64,000 bases of DNA. Origin: DASYXW01 sp035934405 (GTDB lineage Bacteria; Acidobacteriota; Terriglobia; UBA7540). Shown here one piece after another: positions 42,658-50,720 of the stretch. Position numbers and translations under genes: made by a program. The stretch's first letter is position 1, and the number at the start of each line of letters is the position of its first letter. Below the pieces are notes generated by a model, which saw only the letters and a list, made by a program, of their open reading frames with translations, was not told where the DNA came from and did not search any database. The stretch covers positions 1-64,000 of the forward strand of contig DASYXW010000031.1 of NCBI GenBank assembly GCA_035934405.1, read 5' to 3'.

Positions 42658-45600
42658 TCAATAGGTGATTTTCAGGCCGAACTGAATCGTCCTTGGCCCG
42701 CTCGCGCTGGTGACGGCGCCGAAGCCACACGCGAAGGGCCCGGGACAACCGGGTGAGCCCACCGCCTGGAAGGGAACGCCTAGGGGTGTGGCGAAGGCAC
42801 CGTTCGGCGCCTGGTAGATGTGCCGGTTGAAGAGGTTGAAGAACTCGGCGCGGATGCTGAGCTTTGCTTTTTCGCCCAGCAGTGCCGTCTCTTTCTCAAG
42901 CACAAAGTCTTCATTGCGCCCGCCATAAGTGCGGGCATGATCCAGGGCGCGAGGCTCGTCGCCGAAGGTGAAGGGCGCGGGGAGGGCGAAAGCTGCGGCG
43001 TTGAAGAAGGGCGTACTAGCCGGCTGGAAGTTGCTGCTCTTATTGGTTTGAGCGACCCCGGGGATCACGTTCACACGCGCCGGCGCGCCCGCAACCTGGC
43101 ACCCGCCGAACAGCACTCCGCCTGCCGTCCCGCCACAGGGACCGTACACTGCGGTCGGGATTCCCGAACTGTAACTAAGAACGCTGGCCACGGACCAGCC
43201 GCTGACCAAACGATCGAGAGCGCCGCCTCGATTCACGAATCGCTTGCCACGACCCACCGGCAGTTCATAGAAGAAGCTCGTTACCAGGCTCTGAGGAGTG
43301 TCGAGCTGGCTGACGGCTTTTTCGGCCCGGCGATCATACGAGTTTTGGCCAATGAATCCGCCAGTGCCGGTAAATCCGGAGACGCCGGGCCCCAGAGAAT
43401 CCGCGTCCGTGATGTTCTTGGAGATCGTATAGGATACGAGCATGCTCAGTCCCGCTCCAAAACGTTTGGTGACGCGCGCCTGCATGGAATGGTAGGTGGA
43501 ATTCCCGGTGCGATCGGGCCCGAAAGACTGGTCCTCGCCGTTAAAGTTGCCGTATTGCGGGAAGGGCCGCAGCGCCTGGGCAATCGTCGCGCCCGAACCA
43601 AAGAGGGCCGAGAAATTCGAAAATGGCACCGTCACCCCGGCAGCTATGGCGTTCGGGCAGGCACCGCTCGCGAGACAACTGACATTCATACCCAGCTCGG
43701 AGCCAAGCGACAGAAACACAGGGTTCACTTGATTTGTAAGGATGTTGTACGCCGGCAGGTGGGTACCTTTCGAGCCCACGTAGGCGACGTCAGCCACCAG
43801 ATTGGTGGTGATCTGCCGCTGCACGTCGAGATTCCAGGATTGGATGTCGCCGGGCCGGCCGGAATTGGCTGGCGCAACAATCACACCGCCGTTGCCGTTC
43901 TGGCCGTCAGGCGTGAAGGGTCCGAAAGTCGGTAAAATGTGGGGCACTCCACTGTCGATCTGGAGCGGGGTGGAGAAGTTTTCCTTGTTAAAAAACCCAA
44001 GCCCATCCTGGTCAGCGAACGACGGCTCCTTCAGTGGCTCGTAGAAGATGCCATAACCGCCGCGCACAACGGTCTTCTCATTGACGCTGTATGCGAAGCC
44101 AAGGCGCGGGCCAAAGGCGTGAGTGTAGATGTCCTGAGGACGCGTTTTTCCGTTTCGCCCGGCCCCGGTTCCGAAGTACGTGTAGGCTCCAGGAAGGTTG
44201 CCGGCACCCGGGTTGGGCAAAGTGGGATCCACCACAGCGAACCGGTTGAAGGCTTCGGTAGCCGGAATGTCGTAGTCGTAGCGCAGGCCGTAGTTTAGGC
44301 TGAGCTTGGGGGTGATCCTGTAAGAATCCTGCGCGTAGAAGGCAAGGTCCTTGTAGCGGACGCCGCTGAACGCCCCATAGTTCAAAGTGGTGGTGTCAAC
44401 CAGTCCGAAAAGAGCGCTTGCGATCGCGTTGCCGCCCACGCCCGTGGAGTCGCCGGTGGAGCTTGTTTCGGGACTGTTAAAGTCGAACTCGCCCGACGAC
44501 TGGGTCAGCCGGCGCACATTGAACTGGAGCGCTCGCAACTCGCCGCCAAACGTGAAATTGTGTTTGCCATGCACCCAGCTCACCGCGTCGGCAAACTCGA
44601 AGACGTTATCGGCGAACTCCGAGTCGCCGCAATTGTTGAGAACGGAGTCGTAAGGAGTGCCGTGGAACTTGAAGCACGGGAAGGTGGTGTTCTGAATGCC
44701 GGTAATGCCCAGCTTGGTCGGCCAATCCTGGCCGATGCCGTTCGACAGCTCGCCGCGGAAACGCCGGCTGAATCCAACCAGAAAGTGGTTGAGCAGCGAG
44801 GGTGTGAACGTATAATCGTCGCTGAGGCGCCCGTAACGCGTATTCTGCGGAGTCTGGCCTCCGAAAATAGGACCGAGGGACACGATCGACTGATTGTTGG
44901 TGTTGTCGTAGTCAAACCCCACCGAGATGCGCTGCCGGTCTGAGACATTCTCATCCACCTTGACATCAAAAAGGTTCGCGATGGTCTGCGAGGTTTGGCG
45001 CTGAAACACGTTGTTGGTCAAGCCCCCGTTGGTCGCCGGCAGAAAACCGAAGACCTTGGTGATCACTGAGCTGGCCGTGAAGTTGGGATCGTTGGAAAGA
45101 GTATCCTGCGGGATCGGCGCATGGGTGGTGGGGTCGTAAACCTGCTGCGTGGGATCGTTGCAGGCGCCGGCAGAGTTGAATCCAGCCGTACACAAGGCGG
45201 AGAGATTCCCCTGCCGGAAGTCCTCATTCGGAAAACTTTGCGCCCCGCTGCTGCCCGTGTGGAACCGGAAGCCTTCGTAATTGAACATGAAGAAAGTTTT
45301 GTCCTTGCCGTCGTAGATCTTCGGCAACCAGACCGGTCCCGAGACCAAAAACCCGAAATCGTTTTGAATGTCCTTATTCTTAGGTTGACCGGCCGTATTG
45401 TTGGCCCAACTGTTCGCGTCGAGCGCACTGTTGCGCAGGTAATCGTAAACATCGGCGTGGAACTGGTTCGTACCGGATTTCACCGTCAGGCTGACGATGC
45501 CGTCGCCTGATTGGCCGTATTCGGCGGAGAAATTGCTTTGCAGCGTCTTGAACTCCTGAATTGCCTCCGGGGATACACCCTTATTCTGTTGAGTATTCGG

Positions 45601-46212
45601 GCCGACCAGGGAGATGGAGACGCCGTCAACCAGGATGTCGGTCCCACCCTCCTGGCCTCCGTTCAGCTTGTAATCGTCCGAGCTGTTGGAGGCAGGGTCA
45701 TTGGCCACACTGCCGACGAATCCAGGCACGAGCGTGATGAATTGCACAGGGTTCCGAATGGTACCCGAGACCTCGAGCGGCAGGTTGGCAATCAGGTTGG
45801 TCTGAACTGTACTGCCCACGTCGGAACTAGTGGTCTGGAGTTGCTGGGCATTCGCGTTGACGGTCACGGTCTCCGAGACAGTGCCAAGCTGCATCGCGAC
45901 GTTGAGGTTGGTGGTCGTCGCGGTCTGCACCGTAACGCCCGTCTGCTCAAACTTCTTGAAACCGGCGCCACCCTCAGCCTCAATGGAGTACGTGCCGGGC
46001 GGGAGGTTGGGAACGGAATAGAGTCCGGCATCGGTGGCCTTTACGGCGACAGTCAAACCCGTGTCCAAATTCCGGGCCGTCACGGTCGCCCCAGAAACCG
46101 CGGCGCCCGACTGATCCGTGATCGCGCCTTCGATGGCTCCATTAGTGGTTTGACCGAAAAGGCAGGCCGCAGAAACCAAAATGAACAGCAATCCGTACCC
46201 GAAGTTCCTCAT
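42658..46212 (-). CDS. Oar-like TonB-dependent receptor with carboxypeptidase-regulatory domain
   Basis: A 1184-residue outer-membrane transporter. ATG 46212 follows aggagg by six bases and starts a signal peptide (MRNFGYGLLFILVSAACLFG). Next is a carboxypeptidase-regulatory beta-sandwich (GAIEGAITDQSGAAVSGATV, FKKFEQTGVTVQTATTTNLN), then a plug (NLPLEVSGTIRNPVQFITLV; INQDVG-like loop as TDILVDGVSISLVGP), then a long beta barrel that ends GPRTIQFGLKITY with a terminal aromatic residue. This is the acidobacterial Oar-like type, which imports oligomers using TonB energy. It is the first gene of the receptor, Tat-protein and GH130 unit. Confidence 0.94.
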   Translation of the reverse strand: MRNFGYGLLFILVSAACLFGQTTNGAIEGAITDQSGAAVSGATVTARNLDTGLTVAVKATDAGLYSVPNLPPGTYSIEAEGGAGFKKFEQTGVTVQTATTTNLNVAMQLGTVSETVTVNANAQQLQTTSSDVGSTVQTNLIANLPLEVSGTIRNPVQFITLVPGFVGSVANDPASNSSDDYKLNGGQEGGTDILVDGVSISLVGPNTQQNKGVSPEAIQEFKTLQSNFSAEYGQSGDGIVSLTVKSGTNQFHADVYDYLRNSALDANSWANNTAGQPKNKDIQNDFGFLVSGPVWLPKIYDGKDKTFFMFNYEGFRFHTGSSGAQSFPNEDFRQGNLSALCTAGFNSAGACNDPTQQVYDPTTHAPIPQDTLSNDPNFTASSVITKVFGFLPATNGGLTNNVFQRQTSQTIANLFDVKVDENVSDRQRISVGFDYDNTNNQSIVSLGPIFGGQTPQNTRYGRLSDDYTFTPSLLNHFLVGFSRRFRGELSNGIGQDWPTKLGITGIQNTTFPCFKFHGTPYDSVLNNCGDSEFADNVFEFADAVSWVHGKHNFTFGGELRALQFNVRRLTQSSGEFDFNSPETSSTGDSTGVGGNAIASALFGLVDTTTLNYGAFSGVRYKDLAFYAQDSYRITPKLSLNYGLRYDYDIPATEAFNRFAVVDPTLPNPGAGNLPGAYTYFGTGAGRNGKTRPQDIYTHAFGPRLGFAYSVNEKTVVRGGYGIFYEPLKEPSFADQDGLGFFNKENFSTPLQIDSGVPHILPTFGPFTPDGQNGNGGVIVAPANSGRPGDIQSWNLDVQRQITTNLVADVAYVGSKGTHLPAYNILTNQVNPVFLSLGSELGMNVSCLASGACPNAIAAGVTVPFSNFSALFGSGATIAQALRPFPQYGNFNGEDQSFGPDRTGNSTYHSMQARVTKRFGAGLSMLVSYTISKNITDADSLGPGVSGFTGTGGFIGQNSYDRRAEKAVSQLDTPQSLVTSFFYELPVGRGKRFVNRGGALDRLVSGWSVASVLSYSSGIPTAVYGPCGGTAGGVLFGGCQVAGAPARVNVIPGVAQTNKSSNFQPASTPFFNAAAFALPAPFTFGDEPRALDHARTYGGRNEDFVLEKETALLGEKAKLSIRAEFFNLFNRHIYQAPNGAFATPLGVPFQAVGSPGCPGPFACGFGAVTSASGPRTIQFGLKITY

Positions 46213-46287
46213 GCGAAGCCTCCTGACGGTCTTAAATATACGCGCAAGACAAGACACAGATTCATTATCCGCACTTAAGCCGAAAAG

Positions 46288-46305
46288 GATTTCACCGGTG
46301 AAATC
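46288..46305. promoter_or_regulatory. 18-bp perfect palindrome, probable operator
   Basis: The sequence gatttcaccggtgaaatc is a perfect 18-base palindrome, 76 bases upstream of the receptor ATG. Its symmetry and position suit binding of a dimeric repressor or activator of the receptor operon. The regulator is not identified; the wHTH protein at 46583 or a LacI-like protein elsewhere are candidates. Confidence 0.5.
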
Positions 46306-46377
46306 ATTGTTAGGCGTATGTTAAGTCGCAAGAATGTAGGGCTTGATGCTCTTTAATTTCAACACCACCCCGTCCTT

Positions 46378-46418
46378 CCAATGATGGAAATAGGTTATTG
46401 CTCTTGTTCCATCATTGG
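46378..46418. promoter_or_regulatory. 12-bp inverted repeat with 17-bp spacer, probable operator
   Basis: The arms ccaatgatggaa (46378-46389) and ttccatcattgg (46407-46418) are perfect reverse complements. Each arm also sits in a TTCCA-type half palindrome (ttccaatgatggaa). Centres are 31 bases apart, close to three helical turns, which would place two bound dimers on one DNA face. As RNA the arms would also form a hairpin, but there is no T-tract after it. Confidence 0.55.
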
Positions 46419-46582
46419 GATATTATTTGACCTCGCTCCGCTTTTCTCCTGGTGGGGGGTCTCAGGACACAGTCGTCCGCTGAGACCTGCTCTCCCTCAG
46501 GATTCTGGGACGGCCCACCACTTGGCGCGGAGTACGCCATTTAGCTCGAGGCGACGCTAGCCTAAGTGGCTGAGGCTGTGAG

Positions 46583-47887
46583 ATGGACACGCTGCAGCAC
46601 GACGTCCGCCGGGAGACCTTGGTGGGCGACGAACGGTGGCAGCTGGTTGAGCGCATCGTTGGCAGCACGCCCTTTCACAAGTCGGCTCGTCTCCGCGAGC
46701 TGCTTCTTTACATAGCCGAGCAGGCTCTGTGCGGCAACGCCCAGCAGCTCACTGAGCAAAGAATAGGTCATGCAGTTTTCGGCAAGCCAGCCGACTACAG
46801 TCCGCTCGAAGACAGCTCGGTGCGGGTCCATGCCCGGCAATTGCGGTTGAGGTTGCATGAGTACTTTGACTCGGTGGGGACGTCGGAGCCTCTCGTGGTC
46901 GAGATCCCCAAGGGGGGCTACGTACCGACGTTTCACCGCGCGCACCCACCGGGGCCTTCTCAGGATTCTTCGCATGTCGAAGTCGCTAAGCTTCGGTCGT
47001 CGTTTTCGCGATTTTCCCCTTGGATCCTATGCAGTGTCTTGGCAGTGGCCTGCTTGTTGATGGCGTGGCGATTAAACGGTGTTCGAAGGCTCGAACGAAC
47101 CGCGACTGCTCCTCCAGAGCCTCCCTGGCCGTTGTCAGGGGTCTTCGAACCACAACGCCGGACCACGATCGTGGTGGCTGACGCTAATTACGGCATGCTC
47201 CGCATCATGTCTCACAAGCCTGGATCACTCGAGGAATATTTGAGACCGGATTTTCCCGCGAACTTCATGCCTTCCTCTCTTTCGAGCCAGGTTGCGCCCA
47301 TCACGAGCTATATTTCTGACTCCCTGCTCACCTCTTACGCAGACGTCGCGACAGCAACTTCCCTGTTGAAGTTGGCGGGCGCTCGCGGCGATCAGGTCTC
47401 AATCCGTTCCGCGCGTGACTTGCGTTTGCGTGACTTGGACCAGGGAAATTTTGTTCTCCTGGGCAGCCCGGGCTCCAATCCCTGGGTCGAGATGTTTCAG
47501 GACCGGCTGAACTTTGAGGAACGCGAAGGCGTGGTTGGCGAAGGCCGCAAGTTCTTCTTGAACAAACAACCCGCTCCCGGGGAACAGAAGACGTATGAAG
47601 GCCTCCGCTGGACGGGCAAGGCGGGGACGGATTACGCCGATATCGCCCTGCTCCCGAACGAACAGCACAAAGGTGAAGTGCTGATTTTGCAGGGACTCCA
47701 GCAGGAGGGTACGGAGGCGGCGGGCCTCTTTTTGAGCGATCCGGAGAACCGTCGCATGCTCCGGGAGGCTTTGGGACTGGACTCGGATTCCGAGGGGAAG
47801 GCTTGGTTTGAGGTCCTCATTCGCACCGAGGCCGTCGATGGCACACCGAACTCCGGGACCTTGGTTGCCAAACGATTGATTCGTTAG
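46583..47887 (+). CDS. Membrane-bound winged-helix-like regulator
   Basis: A 434-residue protein. Residues 15-118 form a DNA-binding-like domain (WQLVERIVGSTPFHKSARLR, LTEQRIGHAVFGKPADYSPL, VRVHARQLRLRLHEYFDSVG) ending in LVVEIPKGGYVPTF, a strand-turn shared with winged-helix ToxR/CadC-type regulators and with many acidobacterial homologues. One transmembrane helix follows (PWILCSVLAVACLLMAWRL, about 146-164). The rest (about 270 residues) is outside the cytoplasm and may sense a ligand. It is divergent from the TonB receptor, so direct control of that operon is likely. No kinase motif is present. Confidence 0.7.
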   Translation: MDTLQHDVRRETLVGDERWQLVERIVGSTPFHKSARLRELLLYIAEQALCGNAQQLTEQRIGHAVFGKPADYSPLEDSSVRVHARQLRLRLHEYFDSVGTSEPLVVEIPKGGYVPTFHRAHPPGPSQDSSHVEVAKLRSSFSRFSPWILCSVLAVACLLMAWRLNGVRRLERTATAPPEPPWPLSGVFEPQRRTTIVVADANYGMLRIMSHKPGSLEEYLRPDFPANFMPSSLSSQVAPITSYISDSLLTSYADVATATSLLKLAGARGDQVSIRSARDLRLRDLDQGNFVLLGSPGSNPWVEMFQDRLNFEEREGVVGEGRKFFLNKQPAPGEQKTYEGLRWTGKAGTDYADIALLPNEQHKGEVLILQGLQQEGTEAAGLFLSDPENRRMLREALGLDSDSEGKAWFEVLIRTEAVDGTPNSGTLVAKRLIR

Positions 47888-47938
47888 TCGCACTTTTCCA
47901 AACTTACCTCGTAGCACTCGCTATAATTGATCGCCACT

Positions 47939-49114
47939 ATGGCTCTCAATTTTTCGCGGCGACTCCGTCTTCTCTTGTCGGCGCTGATGGCAAGCGTGGT
48001 CCTCACCTTATCGGCCGCTGCTATGGCCCCTGCGGCGTTGCAGGCCGTAGGGTCAGGTCTAAAACTCGATGATCTCTTGCGACAAGCACGTTATGACGAA
48101 CAGCAGCAAAATTACTCGGAAGCCGAGCGTTTGTATGGGCAGGCCCTGGCGCTCGCGCCCGATGATCCTGAAACCATGAAGCGAGCCGCCGTGCTCGATC
48201 AGACCGAGCTGAAGTTCAACGCTTCCATTGACCTGCTTCACCGGCTCCTTAAGCTGGATCCCCATTATCCCGAGGCGAACTTCTTTTTGGGCGTGTCCTA
48301 TCTTGGAATCAACAACCTTCCCGGAGCCCTTGCGGCCTTTCACAGCGAACTCGAGAACCCAAACCCGCATCCCCGCTGCCGCTATTATCTCGGTGTGGCG
48401 CTCGAGTCCTCAGGGCGAGTCGAGGAAGCCATCGCCGAGTTCGATCGCGCGGTCGCCGAGAATCCCAAAGATGCCGACTCACTGTATGAGCTGGCCCTGA
48501 TCCACAAGAATGCTTCACTGAAGGCGATTGACCAGCTTCGGAAGATCGATCCCGATTCCTTCCAGCTCCATCGATTGATGGGCGCGATTTACTCCGACGA
48601 CGAGCGCTACGCCGAAGCCGTCAAGGAATATCAGGCCGCGCTCGCCAAGCGTCCTGATGACCCGAGCCTCCATTACGCTATGGGCGTCGCCTACTGGGCG
48701 GAGAGCCAGCTCGAGCCGGCCCGGCAGGAGTTCACGCTCGCCCTCAAGCACGACCCGGAAAATCCCCTCATTAAGCTTTACCTGGGCGACATCGCCGTAA
48801 AGGAGCACCGCTTCGACGAGGCGTTGCCCTATTTGCAGGCGGCCGAATCGGGCGAGCCCGGGATGAGCCACGTGCACGTCCTGGTGGGGCGGTGCTACCA
48901 GGCGGCGCAAGACCCGGTCCGGGCCAAGGCGGAGTTCGAGCGGGCCGCGCAGTTGGACCCCTCCGATCCCCAGCCTCACTATCTGCTCGCCCAGACTTAT
49001 CGTGACCTCCACCAGCTCGACCAAAGCGCCAAGGAGTTGGCCCAGTTCGAACAGCTCTCCCAGGCGGAGAAGGACAAGAGGCTCTCCACTGTGGATCGCA
49101 AGTGGCATCAATAA
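47939..49114 (+). CDS. Secreted TPR-repeat protein
   Basis: A 391-residue exported protein. ATG 47939 (MALNFSRRLRLLLSALMASV) gives a signal peptide ending near ALQ; TTG 47927 is also in frame. Nearly all the rest is TPR helices: ENYSEAERLYGQALALAPDD-like units, as in QQNYSEAERLYGQALALAPD, LAAFHSELENPNPHPRCRYY, EEAIAEFDRAVAENPKDADS, DERYAEAVKEYQAALAKRPD and DEALPYLQAAESGEPGMSHV. It is a probable periplasmic scaffold. It follows the membrane regulator by about 50 bases on the same strand, so may be co-transcribed, and it overlaps the next gene's end by seven bases (convergent). Confidence 0.82.
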   Translation: MALNFSRRLRLLLSALMASVVLTLSAAAMAPAALQAVGSGLKLDDLLRQARYDEQQQNYSEAERLYGQALALAPDDPETMKRAAVLDQTELKFNASIDLLHRLLKLDPHYPEANFFLGVSYLGINNLPGALAAFHSELENPNPHPRCRYYLGVALESSGRVEEAIAEFDRAVAENPKDADSLYELALIHKNASLKAIDQLRKIDPDSFQLHRLMGAIYSDDERYAEAVKEYQAALAKRPDDPSLHYAMGVAYWAESQLEPARQEFTLALKHDPENPLIKLYLGDIAVKEHRFDEALPYLQAAESGEPGMSHVHVLVGRCYQAAQDPVRAKAEFERAAQLDPSDPQPHYLLAQTYRDLHQLDQSAKELAQFEQLSQAEKDKRLSTVDRKWHQ

Positions 49115-50709
49115 GAGCTGTGCTCAGGGGCTTGAGAATCGGGAGGGTATTGCCAGGTCGGCTCAAAGAAATCGTCCTCTGCGAGAGCCTCGGTGTGCGG
49201 GACCGGCTCGGGCCGGGCTTCGTTGGCATAGCGCGCCGCCTCCACCGGGTCATGCTGCATGGTGAGCGCCTGCGCCAGCAGCCTCTTCGCCTGGCGGTTT
49301 GACGGATCGAGGCGCAGAACCTCCTTTAAGTCCGCAACGGCCGGCTCGAGCTGGCGCAAACGCAACTCGGATTTTCCGAGCGCCAGACGGACCTCCGCGT
49401 TGTCGGGAGCAAGCCGGACTGCGTCGCGAAAGGCCTGTTCCGAGTCTGCGGTCTCTCCGGCGCGATCGAGTGCGATGCCGAGGAAGTACGCCAGCAGCAT
49501 CGAGTCCCCCAGGCGCTGCCGGGCGGCGCGAAGCTCATCCACCGCCTCGGCGGCCCGTCCCGTCCGCAACAACACCTGCGCAAGACCCACATAGGTCGTC
49601 GCCAGCGGCTCTCCATGAGCAATGAGATCGCGGAAGGCGCTTTCCGCCTCGCCGTACCGGCCCGATCCCAGATCAATCGCACCCAGTCTCAACCGCAGGG
49701 CGTAGGAACCGGGGTTGCTTGTCAGCCCCTGCTGCACGGCATCCAAAGCATCACGATATTGGTCCTGCGCCATCAGCTCCCGTGTGAGGTCGAGCCAGCG
49801 CTCTTCGTCGCCGGGCGCGAGCCGGGCGGCTTCGCGAAAAGCGCCGACCGCGCGCCCCGGATTGCCCGCGCGCGCCTCCGCGATGCCCAACAAAGTCCAT
49901 GCCGGCGCCGGTGACGACAACTTGCTGTGGGCAAGCTGTTCCGCCTGCGCAATGGAGTCGGCAGGGCGGTGGGCAGCCAGGAAAGCCAGCGCCAGGTCGA
50001 ATCGTGCCCAGGGCGCATCGCATTCGGACGCAAGCTTCCTGAAGACTGCGAGGCCGCGTTCAGGCTGATACTCGATCAGCAGGGAGCCGTAGCGAACCGT
50101 CTGGGCATCATTAAGGTGTAGCTTCCCGGCCTTATCAAGCGCGGTTGCATCCCTGTGCAGCGTCATCTGCGCCGCGGCAAGTGCCAGCAGAAAGTCGGGA
50201 TCCCGGGGCCACAACTCGGGAGTGCGCTCCAGATCGTCGACCGCTGGTGCGTCATGCTGTTCCTCGAGTTCAACCCGGCCCAAGTAATAACGAGCGAAGT
50301 GATCGTCAGGCGCCAGGCGCAATGCCGTGCTGAGCGCCTTCTCTGCCTCCGTCAAGCGCTTGGTGGTCCAGGCGAGATAACCCAGGTTCCTGTATGGCTC
50401 CGGCTGATGCGGATCGAGGCGAATCGACTCGCGATACTCGGCTTCGGCGTCCGCATTTCTCCCCAAGCCCGCGAGAGCGATACCGCGGAAATTCCGCACG
50501 CGAGCGTCGGAGGGATGGTGCTCCTCCGCCACGGTCAACTGCTGCAGGGCGAGGTCGAACCGGTTTTGCTTCAGTGCGCGCAGACCTTGCGAAAAAGCGT
50601 CCGGTTGACCGGAGCCCAAGCAAACACCCGCGCCGGCGAGCATCAGCAGGTATGCCACGAGCGTCAAGGCCCACGAGACGCGTGCGGCGAGGGATCTTGC
50701 GGCGTTCAT
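49108..50709 (-). CDS. TPR-repeat protein, membrane-anchored or exported
   Basis: A 533-residue protein starting MNAARSLAARVSWALTLVAY, whose hydrophobic run (ALTLVAYLLMLAGAGVCLGS) is a signal peptide or anchor. The rest is TPR: FDLALQQLTVAEEHHPSDAR, RNADAEAEYRESIRLDPHQP, LTEAEKALSTALRLAPDDHF, and GRAVGAFREAARLAPGDEER. It ends in an Asp/Pro-rich tail. A GTG at 50730 would overlap the upstream GMC gene; ATG 50709 is preferred. It lies 11 bases after the GMC oxidoreductase gene, so it is likely in that operon, perhaps scaffolding it. Confidence 0.8.
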   Translation of the reverse strand: MNAARSLAARVSWALTLVAYLLMLAGAGVCLGSGQPDAFSQGLRALKQNRFDLALQQLTVAEEHHPSDARVRNFRGIALAGLGRNADAEAEYRESIRLDPHQPEPYRNLGYLAWTTKRLTEAEKALSTALRLAPDDHFARYYLGRVELEEQHDAPAVDDLERTPELWPRDPDFLLALAAAQMTLHRDATALDKAGKLHLNDAQTVRYGSLLIEYQPERGLAVFRKLASECDAPWARFDLALAFLAAHRPADSIAQAEQLAHSKLSSPAPAWTLLGIAEARAGNPGRAVGAFREAARLAPGDEERWLDLTRELMAQDQYRDALDAVQQGLTSNPGSYALRLRLGAIDLGSGRYGEAESAFRDLIAHGEPLATTYVGLAQVLLRTGRAAEAVDELRAARQRLGDSMLLAYFLGIALDRAGETADSEQAFRDAVRLAPDNAEVRLALGKSELRLRQLEPAVADLKEVLRLDPSNRQAKRLLAQALTMQHDPVEAARYANEARPEPVPHTEALAEDDFFEPTWQYPPDSQAPEHSSY

Positions 50710-50720
50710 CCGTCTTAATT

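Larger units (their letters stand above)
46213..46582. promoter_or_regulatory. Divergent control region with palindromes
   Basis: A comparatively AT-rich 370-base region between the TonB receptor and the membrane-bound regulator. It contains an 18-base perfect palindrome at 46288-46305 and a 12-base inverted repeat with 17-base spacer at 46378-46418. Both divergent genes probably have their promoters here. The annotations of each palindrome follow separately. Confidence 0.6.

Noticed and set aside
42820..43935. 371-codon plus-strand frame opposite the TonB receptor
   Set aside because: Antisense to a well-conserved barrel, without a recognisable domain.
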